NCBI RefSeq assembly: GCF_000192575.1
Contig: NZ_GL876926.1
Coordinates: 408,994 to 472,993, forward strand
DNA from: Novosphingobium nitrogenifigens DSM 19370
Lineage (GTDB): Bacteria > Pseudomonadota > Alphaproteobacteria > Sphingomonadales > Sphingomonadaceae
Direction: 5' to 3'
DNA length: 64,000 nt
Part shown: positions 10,580 to 20,154 of the stretch, piece by piece
Numbering within the stretch: the first letter of the stretch is position 1
How the letters are laid out: each line of letters starts with the position of its first letter
The notes under the pieces: generated by a model
Databases searched by the model: none
What the model saw: the letters and a program-made list of their open reading frames with translations, nothing else
What the model was told of the DNA's origin: nothing
Position numbers and translations under genes: made by a program

Positions 10580-11260
10580 ATGTCGAGCAATGTCCACTCT
10601 GACGGCTTTGGACGCGCGGTGCGTCGGGGCAGCGCCGTGGCCATGACCGCGACGGTTGCGGCTGCCCTGACCCTGTCGGGCTGTTCCGGTTCGCGTCCTA
10701 CCGCGCAGTTGCCTCCGGCCTCGTTCGTCGCGCTGCAGGAAGGGCCGGGCGAGGACTATGTGATTGGCCCGCTCGACGATCTGACCATCTTCGTCTGGCG
10801 CAACCCGGAACTGGGCGCGAATGTGCAGGTGCGCCCCGATGGCCGCATCACGACGCCGCTGATCACCGACATGCCTGCCGTGGGCAAGACGCCCTCGATG
10901 CTCGCCGAGGACATCCGGCTGCAGCTTTCGCAGTATATTCAGGAACCTATCGTCTCGGTCATCGTCAACAAGTTCTCGGGCACGTATAGCCAGCAGGTCC
11001 GCGTGGTCGGTGCTACCGAAAAGCCCGCCTCGCTGCCCTATCGTGCCAACATGACCTTGCTCGATGCGATGATCGCGGTCGGCGGCCTGTCGGAATATGC
11101 GGCGGGCAACCGTGCCCGGCTGGTCCGGTTCGACAAGCAGACCGGCAAGCAGAAGGAATACGCGATCAAGATCAGCGATCTTCTGCGCAAGGGTGACACG
11201 CGCGCCAATGTCATGCTGATGCCGGGCGATGTGATTATCATCCCCGAAAGCGCGTTCTGA
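10580..11260 (+). CDS. XrtA-type polysaccharide export lipoprotein (Wza-like)
   Basis: 226-residue outer-membrane export component. The lipoprotein signal ends L-T-L-S-G-C35, so C35 would be lipidated. A polysaccharide biosynthesis/export domain (Y-V-I-G-P-L-D-D-L-T-I-F-V-W) and a SLBB-like soluble-ligand domain follow. It forms the outer channel for the polymer together with the chain-length protein encoded next. ATG at 10580 chosen because AAAGGA lies 6 bases upstream and the signal peptide begins there; the open frame further upstream has no ribosome binding site. Confidence 0.9.
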   Translation: MSSNVHSDGFGRAVRRGSAVAMTATVAAALTLSGCSGSRPTAQLPPASFVALQEGPGEDYVIGPLDDLTIFVWRNPELGANVQVRPDGRITTPLITDMPAVGKTPSMLAEDIRLQLSQYIQEPIVSVIVNKFSGTYSQQVRVVGATEKPASLPYRANMTLLDAMIAVGGLSEYAAGNRARLVRFDKQTGKQKEYAIKISDLLRKGDTRANVMLMPGDVIIIPESAF

Positions 11261-11274
11261 ACGGCGGGGCGGGG

Positions 11275-12792
11275 ATGGCCAGTCTTCAGGATCAATTGCG
11301 CATTGCGCTGTTCAGTATCTGGAACCGGCGCTGGCTTGCGCTCGGGGTAGCCTGGCTCGTCTGTCTGGGCGGTTGGCTGATGGTCACGACCATTCCCAAT
11401 CAGTACGAATCGCATGCCCGCATTTTCGTGCAGCTCGACGATGTGCTGTCCGACCAGATCGGCATCGGCGCGGATCGTCACCGCGACATCGATCGCGTGC
11501 GGCAGACGCTGACCAGTGCGGTCAATCTGGAAAAGGTCGTGCGCGCGACCCGTCTGGGCGAAAAGGTTTCCACCGAAAAGCAGATGGAAGGCGCGGTTGC
11601 GTCGCTGTCCAAGGCTGTGAAAGTCACGAGCCAGCAGGACAACCTGTTCGAGATCGCCGCGACTTCGGGCAGCGGGGGATATACCGACGCGCAGAACGCC
11701 AAGCTTGCGCAGGACATCGCGCAGAAGATGATCGACATCTTTCGCGAGGAAAACCTGGCGGGTGGGCGCGGCGAGATGAGCGACACGCTCGCCTTCATGG
11801 ACCAGCAGCTTGCCGATCGTCAGCGCGACCTCGAAGCCGCCGAGCAGAAGCGCCAGCAGTTCGAGGCGAAGAACCCGGCAGCCGCGCAAGGGGCGGGCAC
11901 TGTCAGTGCCCGGCTCGAAGCCACGCGGGGCGAATTGCGCGGGGTCGAATCCGATCTCATCGCCGCCGAAGGCGCGCTTGGTTCGATCAACGGGCAATTG
12001 GCCTCCATTCCTCCGACGATCGCTATTCCCGGGACGAGCGGCGGGGCCAAGGGCGCCTTGGCGCAGGCTGAAGTGGACCTTGGCGCCATGCGCGCGCGGG
12101 GCCTGACCGACAGCCATCCTGACGTCATCGCGCTCAAGGCGCAGATCGCACAGCTCACTCGCGCGGCGGCGAGCGAAGGCGGACACGGCGGCACGCCCAA
12201 TCCTGCCTATTCCTCGCTGCAATCGATCAAGGCGGACCGGCAGGCGAGCGTCGTCGCGCTGCAGGCGCGCAAGGCTTCGCTTGAGCAGGACATTACCCAG
12301 CTCACGACGCAGCAATACAGCGAACCGGCGGTCGCGGCCGAAGCCTCGCGGATCAATCGAGACTACGACGTGCTCAAGGAACAGTATGACAAGCTGCTGC
12401 GCGACCGCGAAGCGCTGCGTCTGCGCGGGCAAGTCGAGAACGAACGCGATGCGATCAAGTTCGAAGTGATCGACCCGCCGACCTCGCCGCGCGGACCGTC
12501 TGCCCCCAATCGTCCGTTGCTGCTGATGGCGGTGCTGGCGGTCGGGATCGCTGCGGGTTGCGGTGTCGCTTATGCGGTCGGCTATCTGCGCGGCAGCTTC
12601 GGCACGACGGCGCAGTTGGAACGGGCGGTCGGATTGCCGGTCCTTGGATCGGTGACGCTGGCCCTGACCCATGCCGGTCGCGTGCAGCAGTGGCGGCAGG
12701 TCAAATGGTTCGGTGGCGGTGTCGCCGGGCTGGTGCTGGTGCTGGCGGTCTTGCTGGCGCTTGAATTCATGAAACGCCGTCTGGTGGCCTGA
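11275..12792 (+). CDS. XrtA system polysaccharide chain-length determinant (Wzz-type)
   Basis: 505-residue inner-membrane co-polymerase. Membrane segments at about 18-38 and 408-428, plus a third hydrophobic stretch near the C-terminus (about 480-498). Between them is a long periplasmic coiled coil rich in Gln, Glu and Ala (about 155-395). It controls polymer length and bridges the inner membrane to the export lipoprotein. It has no kinase domain; the cytoplasmic kinase is encoded by the next gene. It starts 15 bases after the lipoprotein gene, in the same operon. Confidence 0.9.
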   Translation: MASLQDQLRIALFSIWNRRWLALGVAWLVCLGGWLMVTTIPNQYESHARIFVQLDDVLSDQIGIGADRHRDIDRVRQTLTSAVNLEKVVRATRLGEKVSTEKQMEGAVASLSKAVKVTSQQDNLFEIAATSGSGGYTDAQNAKLAQDIAQKMIDIFREENLAGGRGEMSDTLAFMDQQLADRQRDLEAAEQKRQQFEAKNPAAAQGAGTVSARLEATRGELRGVESDLIAAEGALGSINGQLASIPPTIAIPGTSGGAKGALAQAEVDLGAMRARGLTDSHPDVIALKAQIAQLTRAAASEGGHGGTPNPAYSSLQSIKADRQASVVALQARKASLEQDITQLTTQQYSEPAVAAEASRINRDYDVLKEQYDKLLRDREALRLRGQVENERDAIKFEVIDPPTSPRGPSAPNRPLLLMAVLAVGIAAGCGVAYAVGYLRGSFGTTAQLERAVGLPVLGSVTLALTHAGRVQQWRQVKWFGGGVAGLVLVLAVLLALEFMKRRLVA

Positions 12793-12820
12793 GCTGACGA
12801 GCAAGGAGGCACGTGAAGCG

Positions 12821-13972
12821 ATGACCGACCAGACCCGCATCCCCCAGGGCAAGCCTTCGCGCCCTGCTCATCCGCGCCGTCGCAAGTCGGGGGCGCCCTC
12901 GCTGATCGAGCGGGCGGGGGGAGCCGAAAGCTGGCTGCATCTTTCGACGCCCGTCGCGCCGTTGCCGCCGGTCGCCGAGCCGATCCCGACCGAGCCGGTT
13001 GCGCGTCCCCAGCCTGAACTTCGGCCTGAATTTCAGCCTGCACCCCAGACGGCTCCTGAAGTCATGCCCGCGCCTGAGGCAAAGCCAGCGCCGGTCGCGC
13101 TTGATGTGCCGTTGCCCGGACCGGGGCCGTTCCAGTCGCTCCACGCCGATTTTCCAGCGCCCGCCCTGCAGACCCAGACGCAGACCGGGGTTGCGGTGTC
13201 GGGTATCGAAGGGCGCCCGGCCACGCAGGTCTTTCGCGGCACGTTCCATGCGATCGATCGACGTCACTTGCGCGAACAGGGGCTGCTCGAGCCCGAAGGC
13301 CCGGTGACCGGGCTTCTCGAAGAATTCCGCATCATCAAGCGGCAATTGCTGCTGGCTGCGGCTGAATCGCGGGCCGGACGCGGATTGCCGCGCGGTGAGC
13401 GCATTCTGGTTTCCTCCGCCTTGCCCGGCGAGGGCAAGACGTTTTGCGCGGTCAATCTGGCGCTGTCGATGGCGGCGGAAAAGGATACCGAAGTCCTTCT
13501 GGTCGATGCCGATTTCGCCAAGCCTTCGGTGCTTTCGACACTGGGGCTTCCCGGTGGTCCGGGGCTGCTCGATGCGTTGTCCGATCCGCAGGTCGCGGTC
13601 GAGGATTGCATTCTTGGCACCGACATTCCCGGCCTGTTCGTCCTGCCTGCGGGCAATGCGAGCGGTGTGGATACTGAATTGCTGGCTTCGGCGCATACCA
13701 GTCAGGTGCTGGCCCGACTCACGGCGCATTCGCCCAACCGGATCGTTATTTTCGACAGCTCGCCGGTTCTGGCCGCATCACCTGCCAGCGAACTGGCACT
13801 GCATGTCGGACAGACCGTCATGGTGGTGCGCGCGGACATGACCGGTGAAGCGGCTCTGCGCGATGCGATCAATCTTCTTTCGGGTTGCGCGGACATCAAG
13901 CTGTTGCTCAACGCCACGCGGTTTTCACCGACCGGGCGGCGGTTCGGCACGTATTACGGGTACAAGGAATAA
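12821..13972 (+). CDS. XrtA-associated tyrosine autokinase
   Basis: 383-residue BY-kinase of the MinD/Wzc fold that works with the chain-length protein to regulate polymerisation. Walker A S-A-L-P-G-E-G-K-T-F at about 203-212, Walker A' L-L-V-D-A-D-F-A-K-P, and a late V-I-F-D-S-S-P. The C-terminus ends G-T-Y-Y-G-Y-K-E, three tyrosines fit for autophosphorylation. The N-terminal 110 residues are unusual: a Pro/Ala/Glu-rich low-complexity tether before the kinase domain. 28 bases after the chain-length gene. Confidence 0.9.
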   Translation: MTDQTRIPQGKPSRPAHPRRRKSGAPSLIERAGGAESWLHLSTPVAPLPPVAEPIPTEPVARPQPELRPEFQPAPQTAPEVMPAPEAKPAPVALDVPLPGPGPFQSLHADFPAPALQTQTQTGVAVSGIEGRPATQVFRGTFHAIDRRHLREQGLLEPEGPVTGLLEEFRIIKRQLLLAAAESRAGRGLPRGERILVSSALPGEGKTFCAVNLALSMAAEKDTEVLLVDADFAKPSVLSTLGLPGGPGLLDALSDPQVAVEDCILGTDIPGLFVLPAGNASGVDTELLASAHTSQVLARLTAHSPNRIVIFDSSPVLAASPASELALHVGQTVMVVRADMTGEAALRDAINLLSGCADIKLLLNATRFSPTGRRFGTYYGYKE

Positions 13973-13977
13973 GTCAC

Positions 13978-15747
13978 ATGCGGGGGCTCCACCACAGCAT
14001 TGCCGGAAGGCACGCGCTGATGGCGCTGGCTCCACTGTGTCTGGCGGGGACGGCGCTTGCCCAGACGACAGGCACAGCTACCGGCGGAACCTTGTCGTAC
14101 GGCTCGACCGGGCTCGGCGACGACACCGTGACGGGCGAAGGCGACGGCACTTCGGCAGCAAAGCAGCCCCATGCCCCCGGAGGTCGCCCCGGCTCGCCGA
14201 TCAAGCCGCAACGCCGCACGAAGATCCGCCCTTATCTGGAAGTCGATCAGGACCTCCTTGCCGAACTCACCCCTTATGACGACGTCGTGACTTATACGAC
14301 GCTGGCCGCGGGTGCGGATGTCAGTTTCGGCGGGCGCCGGACCGAAGGCGCCGCCTCGATCCGCTACGAACATCGCTTTTTCGAAGCGGGCGCGCACGGT
14401 GGCTCGGACGCGGTCTCGGGGCTTGCCCGGGTCCGGCGCGAGATCCTGCCGCGAACGCTCTATTTCGAAGTCGGTGGCCTTGCCGCCCGGACCGGGTTCA
14501 CGCCGACCGGGGGTACTTTGCTCAACACGCTCGCCAACAACGGTTCGACCGGACAGATCTGGTCGGTCTATGGCGGCCCGGCGCTGACCACCCATGCCGG
14601 GGTGGTTGCCATCAATGCGGGGTACAGCGTCGGCTATACCGAGATAGGGTCGCTGCATTCCTATGTCCCGGCAAGCGGCGGCGGCGCGCTTGACGTCTTC
14701 GATCACTCGCTGTCGCAGCAGGGCTCTTTGTCAGCGAGCGTACGACCGGGAATGGTGCTGCCGTTCGGGTTTGGCGTGAACGGGGGCTATCTGCGCGAGG
14801 ATGTCTCCAATCTCGATCAACGTCTGCTGGACTGGCGCGCAGGCGTTCAGCTTGTTCAGCCGCTGACGCGATCGCTGGCGCTGGTAGGGGACATCGGTTG
14901 GGAGCGTGTCGAGGTGTCGCAGCGCGATGCCGTGCGCGACAGTTCGGGTAATCCTGTGGTCGGGGCCAATGGGCGTTATGTCACCGACATGACCCAGCCG
15001 CGCAAGATGGCCTATGAAACCGACGGACTGACCTGGGACGTCGGGGTCATGTGGCGGCCCAGCCGGCGGACCAATGCGTCGTTCTATGTCGGTCACCGCT
15101 ATGACAGCATGACCTATTACGGGTCGTTTTCGTACAACCCGGACCGGCGCAGTTCGCTGACGGTTTCGGTCTATGACGGGATTTCCGGTTTCGGCAGCAG
15201 CATCGGCAATGCGGTGCAGCAATTGCCGACCGATTTCGAAGTGTCCCGCAATCCCTTTACCGGGGACATCGGCGGCTGTGCTGTTGGCACAAGTAGCGGC
15301 GGTTGCGTCAATGGCGTGCTCGGTTCGGCAGCGTCGTCGATTTTCCGCGGGCGCGGCGTCAATATTGCCTATGGAACGCAGTTCGGACACGTTCACGCAA
15401 TGGTCGGCGCGGGATATGCATGGCGTCGCTATATCGCTGCGTCGGGCACGGTGCTGGCCGAGGCGAACGGGCGCGTCGATCGCAACTGGTACCTGACCGG
15501 AGGCATTTCCGGCCCCATTGATCAGCGATCGAGCTATGGGCTGACCGCGTTCGGCGCGCTTTATCGCAGCGACCGGGTTTATGCGGGCGACGCGGCGAAC
15601 TGGGGGGTGATCGGTTCTCTCAACCGTCAGTTCACCGAAAAGTTGCTTGGCACGGCTTCGCTCGGCATCGAGGGTGTCAATCGCCAGCTGACGCCGGACG
15701 AACTTGATATCCTTGCCCGGCTTGGGCTTCGCTACATCTTCCGCTAA
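13978..15747 (+). CDS. PEP-CTERM/XrtA system-associated outer-membrane protein
   Basis: 589-residue beta-barrel protein of the family found beside exosortase A kinases. Signal peptide at residues 1-27, cleavage after A-L-A. A Gly/Ser-rich linker follows, then alternating aromatic and polar strands through to the final R-Y-I-F-R, an aromatic C-terminal residue pattern typical of outer-membrane barrels. Likely part of the polymer export or surface-attachment machinery; the exact role is unknown. The ATG lies 5 bases after the kinase stop, and the AAGGAA at the kinase end serves as ribosome binding site. Confidence 0.85.
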   Translation: MRGLHHSIAGRHALMALAPLCLAGTALAQTTGTATGGTLSYGSTGLGDDTVTGEGDGTSAAKQPHAPGGRPGSPIKPQRRTKIRPYLEVDQDLLAELTPYDDVVTYTTLAAGADVSFGGRRTEGAASIRYEHRFFEAGAHGGSDAVSGLARVRREILPRTLYFEVGGLAARTGFTPTGGTLLNTLANNGSTGQIWSVYGGPALTTHAGVVAINAGYSVGYTEIGSLHSYVPASGGGALDVFDHSLSQQGSLSASVRPGMVLPFGFGVNGGYLREDVSNLDQRLLDWRAGVQLVQPLTRSLALVGDIGWERVEVSQRDAVRDSSGNPVVGANGRYVTDMTQPRKMAYETDGLTWDVGVMWRPSRRTNASFYVGHRYDSMTYYGSFSYNPDRRSSLTVSVYDGISGFGSSIGNAVQQLPTDFEVSRNPFTGDIGGCAVGTSSGGCVNGVLGSAASSIFRGRGVNIAYGTQFGHVHAMVGAGYAWRRYIAASGTVLAEANGRVDRNWYLTGGISGPIDQRSSYGLTAFGALYRSDRVYAGDAANWGVIGSLNRQFTEKLLGTASLGIEGVNRQLTPDELDILARLGLRYIFR

Positions 15748-15760
15748 GGGGCAAATTTCG

Positions 15761-16975
15761 ATGTACGATCAATTCTATGGCTTCAGCGGACGCCCGTTCC
15801 AGCTTGCCCCCGACCCGGAATTCTATTTCGAGAGCCTCACGCATCGCAAGGCGCTGTCCTATCTCGGCTATGGTCTTGCGCAGGGGGAGGGCTTCATCGT
15901 CATCACCGGCGAAGTCGGTGCGGGCAAGTCGACGCTGGCGGCCCACCTTGTGGCCTCGATCGATCGCCAGCGGTTGACCGCCGCCCAGATCGTTACCAGC
16001 CGTCTCGATGCCAATGAACTGGTCCGGCTGGCAGCGCAGGCTTTCGGTATCGTTGCCCCTTCGGCCGAAGCCGCGCTCGATAAGGCCGCCGTGCTCGGCA
16101 TGCTCGAGGAATTCCTGCAGGAAGAAGCCCGCGCCGGACGCCGTTCGCTCTTGATCGTGGACGAGGCGCAGAATCTTTCGATCCAGGCGCTCGAAGAATT
16201 GCGGATGCTGTCGAACTTCCATCTCGGCTCGCACCCGCTGCTTCAGATCGTCCTGCTCGGGCAGCCCGAATTTCGCGAGCTTCTGGCCGAACCCGCGCTT
16301 GAACAGCTGCGCCAGCGGGTGATCGCGACGCACCATCTCGAAGCGATGGAAGCCGATGAAGTCGGCCCCTATGTCGAACACCGGCTCAAGCATGTCGGCT
16401 GGAGCGGGCGTCCCGCGTTCGGGCCGGGCGTCTATGAGCGCCTTGCCGAAGCGAGCGGCGCCGTGCCGCGCCGGATCAACCAGCTCGTCAATCGGCTGCT
16501 CCTGCTTGGATCGGTCGAAAAGGCGGACATGCTCGACGTCGACATGCTCGAGGAAGTGATCGCTGATCTCGCCGGCGACGAGGGCGTGGTCGAGGCTTCA
16601 TCGCCGGGGCATGTGGACGAAGCCGCGCCGGAACCCTCGTCCAATGCGGCGGCCGCCGTTGCGGTCGAAGCTGCAAGCCCTGAACTCCAGGTGATGATCG
16701 CGGCAGAACTGACCCGCGTCCTTGCCCAGCGCGACGAACAGATCGCCGAATTGCAGCAGGCCGTCATGGAACTGGCCGAAATGCGCCCTTCCGAAGCAGT
16801 GGCCAGCCCGCCCGAGCCCGATCTCGAACCCCTGCTTGCCGCGATCGTCGATCTCACGCGCCGTATCGAATCGCTCGAAACGCGGACCAGCGATCAGAAC
16901 GAGGCGATCCGCCATGTCCTCACCATGCTGATCGAGTGGCTGGAAAGCGAAAACGCGACGGCTCGCGCGGCCTGA
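15761..16975 (+). CDS. XrtA/PEP-CTERM system-associated ATPase (ExeA-like)
   Basis: 404-residue AAA ATPase. It begins M-Y-D-Q-F-Y-G-F-S-G-R-P-F, the hallmark of the family, then Walker A G-E-V-G-A-G-K-S-T near 49-57 and Walker B L-L-I-V-D-E-A-Q near 132. The C-terminal third is Ala/Glu-rich and probably coiled coil. ExeA relatives are linked to assembly of secretion machinery at the cell wall, which suggests an assembly role for the export complex. Start ATG at 15761 fits the family N-terminus; the frame extends into the previous gene without reason. Confidence 0.9.
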   Translation: MYDQFYGFSGRPFQLAPDPEFYFESLTHRKALSYLGYGLAQGEGFIVITGEVGAGKSTLAAHLVASIDRQRLTAAQIVTSRLDANELVRLAAQAFGIVAPSAEAALDKAAVLGMLEEFLQEEARAGRRSLLIVDEAQNLSIQALEELRMLSNFHLGSHPLLQIVLLGQPEFRELLAEPALEQLRQRVIATHHLEAMEADEVGPYVEHRLKHVGWSGRPAFGPGVYERLAEASGAVPRRINQLVNRLLLLGSVEKADMLDVDMLEEVIADLAGDEGVVEASSPGHVDEAAPEPSSNAAAAVAVEAASPELQVMIAAELTRVLAQRDEQIAELQQAVMELAEMRPSEAVASPPEPDLEPLLAAIVDLTRRIESLETRTSDQNEAIRHVLTMLIEWLESENATARAA

Positions 16976-17000
16976 CGCAAACGATGAAGGGGCTTCGGTG

Positions 17001-17855
17001 ATGCCGCCAGCACCCGTCAACGGCCTGTCGGTCGATGTCGAGGACTGGTTTCAGGTCGGCGCGTTCGAGCATGTGATCGATCGCGCGGACTGGGACCGCC
17101 TCGACCTTAGAGTCGAGCGCAATTGCGACGTCATCTTGCGTATGTTCGCCGACGCGGGCGTGAAGGGAACGTTCTTCACGCTGGGTTGGGTGGCGCAACG
17201 GTGCCCGTCGATGATGCGCCGGATCGCGGGCGAGGGGCACGAGATCGCCAGCCACGGCTGGGACCATGCGCGGGTCTTCACTTTCGATCGCGACGGTTTT
17301 GCGCACGACCTGATCCGCGCTCGCGACGTGTTGCAGGACATTACCGGTTGCGCGGTCATCGGCTATCGCGCGCCGAGTTTCTCGATCGATGCGCGCACGC
17401 CCTGGGCTCATGAAGTGCTGGCCGAGCAGGGCTATCGCTATTCCTCCAGTGTCGCGCCGATTCATCACGACCACTATGGCTGGCGCGAGGCTCCGCGCTT
17501 TGCCTTCCGTCCGGTTGCCGGGGCCGATCTGGTCGAAATTCCGGTCACGACGGCCGAGTTGGCCGGACGTCGCATGGCGGCGGGTGGAGGCGGTTTCTTT
17601 CGTCTCCTGCCTTATGCGGTGTCGCGTTGGGCCATCGGGCAGGTCAATCGCGCCGGACATCCTGCGCTGACCTATTTCCACCCGTGGGAAATCGACCCCG
17701 GCCAACCGCGTGTCGCCGATGCGCCGCTGCGCTCGCGCTTGCGCCATTACACCCGGCTCGACGCGATGGCGGGGAAGCTCAAGCGCCTGCTTTCCGATTT
17801 TCCGTGGGGACGCATGGATCGTCTGGCCGCAATCGAGGCGGAGCGCCTCGCATGA
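17001..17855 (+). CDS. XrtA system polysaccharide deacetylase
   Basis: 284-residue carbohydrate esterase 4 family enzyme that removes acetyl groups from the polymer. S-V-D-V-E-D-W-F supplies the catalytic and metal aspartates near residue 12; H-E-I-A-S-H-G-W-D-H carries the two metal histidines; F-H-P-W-E-I-D closes the active site. No signal peptide is visible, so where it acts is uncertain. ATG at 17001 is preferred (AAGGGG 8 bases upstream); the GTG just before it is possible. Overlaps the next gene by ATGA. Confidence 0.9.
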   Translation: MPPAPVNGLSVDVEDWFQVGAFEHVIDRADWDRLDLRVERNCDVILRMFADAGVKGTFFTLGWVAQRCPSMMRRIAGEGHEIASHGWDHARVFTFDRDGFAHDLIRARDVLQDITGCAVIGYRAPSFSIDARTPWAHEVLAEQGYRYSSSVAPIHHDHYGWREAPRFAFRPVAGADLVEIPVTTAELAGRRMAAGGGGFFRLLPYAVSRWAIGQVNRAGHPALTYFHPWEIDPGQPRVADAPLRSRLRHYTRLDAMAGKLKRLLSDFPWGRMDRLAAIEAERLA

Positions 17856-18913
17856 CCGTGCACAGCATGCCCGTGCGCTCGCAGGTGCGCCTTGCCGATG
17901 CCGGGGATCGCGGCGCAATCGCGCGTTTTCTTGCCCAAGCGCCGGACGCGACGGCCTTTCATCGGCTGGAATGGCTCGAAGCGGTCGAGCGGGCGAGCGG
18001 TCATCGCACTCATGTCCTGATGGTCGAGCACGATGAAGGAATCGGCGCGCTTCTGCCGCTTCATGCCGTGCATTCGCCACTGTTCGGGCGGGCCTTGGTA
18101 TCGACCGGCTTTGCGGTCGGCGGCGGGGTCGTCGGCGATGCCGTCCATGTCGACGCGCTGGCACAGGGCGCAAGTGAACTCGCCTTGCGACTGTCTTGTC
18201 CAACGGTCGAATTGCGGGGCGGTCCCTTGCCCTCGGTAGAAGGGTGGCATGCCAAGACGGGTAGTCATGCCGGTTTCGTGTGCCCGCTGGCGCCCGACGA
18301 CGAAGCGCAGTTGGTGGCGGTTCCACGCAAGCAACGCGCCGAAGTGCGCAAGGGCCTTGCCCATGCGATGGACATTCGCGTCGGAAGCGGGGCAGAGGAT
18401 CGCGCCATGCATTACGCGGTCTATGCCCAGTCCGTCCGCAATCTTGGCACTCCGGTTTTTCCACGCGCCTTGTTCGAGGCCGTGCTCGACGCTTTTGGCG
18501 AGGACGCGGACATTCTGACCGTCCTTGCCGATGGACAGCCGGTAGCCTCGGTGCTCAGCCTTTACCATCGCGGTGCGGTGATGCCCTATTGGGGGGGCGG
18601 AATCTTTGCCGCGCGGGCCCTGCGCGCCAATGACGTCATGTATTATGCGCTGATGTGCCATGCCCGCCGCCGGGGCTGCGACCGCTTCGATTTCGGTCGC
18701 TCCAAGACCGACAGCGGCGCCTATCATTTCAAGCGGAACTGGGGGTTCGTGCCCGACCCGCTTGCCTATGCGCATTGGACGGCCGACGGCATGTCTCCGC
18801 GCGACGTCAATCCGCTCAGCCCCAAATATCAGGCGCGGATACGTTTGTGGCAGAAACTGCCGCTGCCGATCGCCAATGTGCTTGGCCCCTTCATCGCCAA
18901 CGGGCTGGCGTGA
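17852..18913 (+). CDS. FemAB-like protein, XrtA/PEP-CTERM system-associated
   Basis: 353-residue FemAB-related GNAT-fold protein. P-R-K-Q-R-A-E-V-R-K-G and C-D-R-F-D-F-G-R-S-K-T-D-S-G-A-Y-H-F-K are conserved features of the exosortase-associated branch. FemAB enzymes add amino acids from aminoacyl-tRNA to cell-wall precursors; here an aminoacyl or acyl transfer onto the polysaccharide or its lipid carrier is plausible (inference). The start overlaps the deacetylase stop as ATGA. A second, more distant protein of the same fold is encoded at 6414-7529. Confidence 0.88.
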   Translation: MTVHSMPVRSQVRLADAGDRGAIARFLAQAPDATAFHRLEWLEAVERASGHRTHVLMVEHDEGIGALLPLHAVHSPLFGRALVSTGFAVGGGVVGDAVHVDALAQGASELALRLSCPTVELRGGPLPSVEGWHAKTGSHAGFVCPLAPDDEAQLVAVPRKQRAEVRKGLAHAMDIRVGSGAEDRAMHYAVYAQSVRNLGTPVFPRALFEAVLDAFGEDADILTVLADGQPVASVLSLYHRGAVMPYWGGGIFAARALRANDVMYYALMCHARRRGCDRFDFGRSKTDSGAYHFKRNWGFVPDPLAYAHWTADGMSPRDVNPLSPKYQARIRLWQKLPLPIANVLGPFIANGLA

Positions 18914-18924
18914 ACGGGAATGCC

Positions 18925-20154
18925 ATGACGACGCAACCGGTCGGCGAAGTTCTGTTTCTGGCCCATCGCATGCCTTATCCGCCCGATCGCGGGGATCGCA
19001 TCCGGTCGTGGCACATCCTGCACGCGCTTTCGGAACGGGCGCGAGTCCATGTCGGCTGCCTGATCGAGGGCGAAGCCGATCTGGCTCACGAACCCGTTCT
19101 GGCCCGAGTTTCGGCAAGCCATTTCCTGGCTCCACGCGCAAAGACCCTGCCGATTGCGGGCATGATGGCACTCGTGACCGGCCTGCCGGTCAGTGTGGTT
19201 GCCTTTTCCTCGCGCAAGCTCGACCGCTGGGTGCGCAAGCTGATCGCGACCCGTCCGATCGAGGCGATCTTCGTGTTTTCCGGGCAGATGGCGCAATATG
19301 TGCCGCGCGACTTTCGCGGACGGGTGGTCATGGATTTCGTCGACGTCGATTCCGCCAAGTTCGCGGCCTATGCCGACGGCGCGGGATCGCTCCCGCTGCG
19401 CTGGCTTTACCGTCGCGAAAACGTCCTGCTCTCCCGCTATGAGGAATGCGTTGCCCATCGCGCGGATGTTTCCCTGTTCGTGACGGCCGACGAACGACAG
19501 CTGTTCCTGTCGCGCCTGTCCGATCCGGTCGGGGTTTCGGTCGAAGTCATGCGCAACGGCATCGACGCCGACGCCTTTTCCGCAGACAACCGTTTGCCCG
19601 CTCCCGGCCTTGGCACGGGCGGGCCGCATATCGTCTTCACCGGGCAGATGGATTACGCTCCCAATGTCGAAGCGGTGCGCTTCTTCGCCGAAGAAGTCAT
19701 GCCGATGATCGTCGGGCGTTATCCCGATGCGCGGTTCCATGTCGTCGGGCGCTCGCCGACGCCCGAAGTCCGTGCTCTGGAAGGACGGAACGGCACCCGG
19801 GTGACCGGAACCGTGCCCGATGTGCGCCCGTGGCTTGCCGGTGCGGACGTTGTCGTCGCACCCTTGCGCATTGCACGCGGGGTACAGAACAAGGTGCTCG
19901 AAGCCATGGCCATGGCGCGCGCGGTCGTGCTGACCTCGGGTGCGGCGACGGGAATACCGGCGCAGGACGGCGTGCATTTTGCCGTTGCAGATACTGCGGC
20001 GGCTCTGGCTGCCCGGACGATCGAGCTGATTGCCGATCCTGCACGGGCAAGCGCGATGGGTGGCGCTGCGCAAAGTCTGGTTCGCGAACAGGCGAACTGG
20101 CAATGCGCGCTGGCCGATCTTCCCCGTGTGATGGGGTGGGCCGATGCAGCCTGA
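18925..20154 (+). CDS. Glycosyltransferase, XrtA/PEP-CTERM system-associated (GT4-like)
   Basis: 409-residue sugar transferase with a two-domain GT-B fold. The N-terminus G-D-R-I-R-S-W-H-I-L is typical of the exosortase-associated sugar transferase; the C-terminal domain has F-T-G-Q-M-D-Y-A-P-N and the R-G-V-Q-N-K-V-L-E-A-M-A nucleotide-sugar site. It should add one sugar of the repeat unit on the cytosolic face. ATG 18925 follows GGGAA at short spacing; a GTG at 18910 overlapping the previous stop is an alternative start five codons earlier. Its end overlaps xrtA by 11 bases. Confidence 0.88.
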   Translation: MTTQPVGEVLFLAHRMPYPPDRGDRIRSWHILHALSERARVHVGCLIEGEADLAHEPVLARVSASHFLAPRAKTLPIAGMMALVTGLPVSVVAFSSRKLDRWVRKLIATRPIEAIFVFSGQMAQYVPRDFRGRVVMDFVDVDSAKFAAYADGAGSLPLRWLYRRENVLLSRYEECVAHRADVSLFVTADERQLFLSRLSDPVGVSVEVMRNGIDADAFSADNRLPAPGLGTGGPHIVFTGQMDYAPNVEAVRFFAEEVMPMIVGRYPDARFHVVGRSPTPEVRALEGRNGTRVTGTVPDVRPWLAGADVVVAPLRIARGVQNKVLEAMAMARAVVLTSGAATGIPAQDGVHFAVADTAAALAARTIELIADPARASAMGGAAQSLVREQANWQCALADLPRVMGWADAA

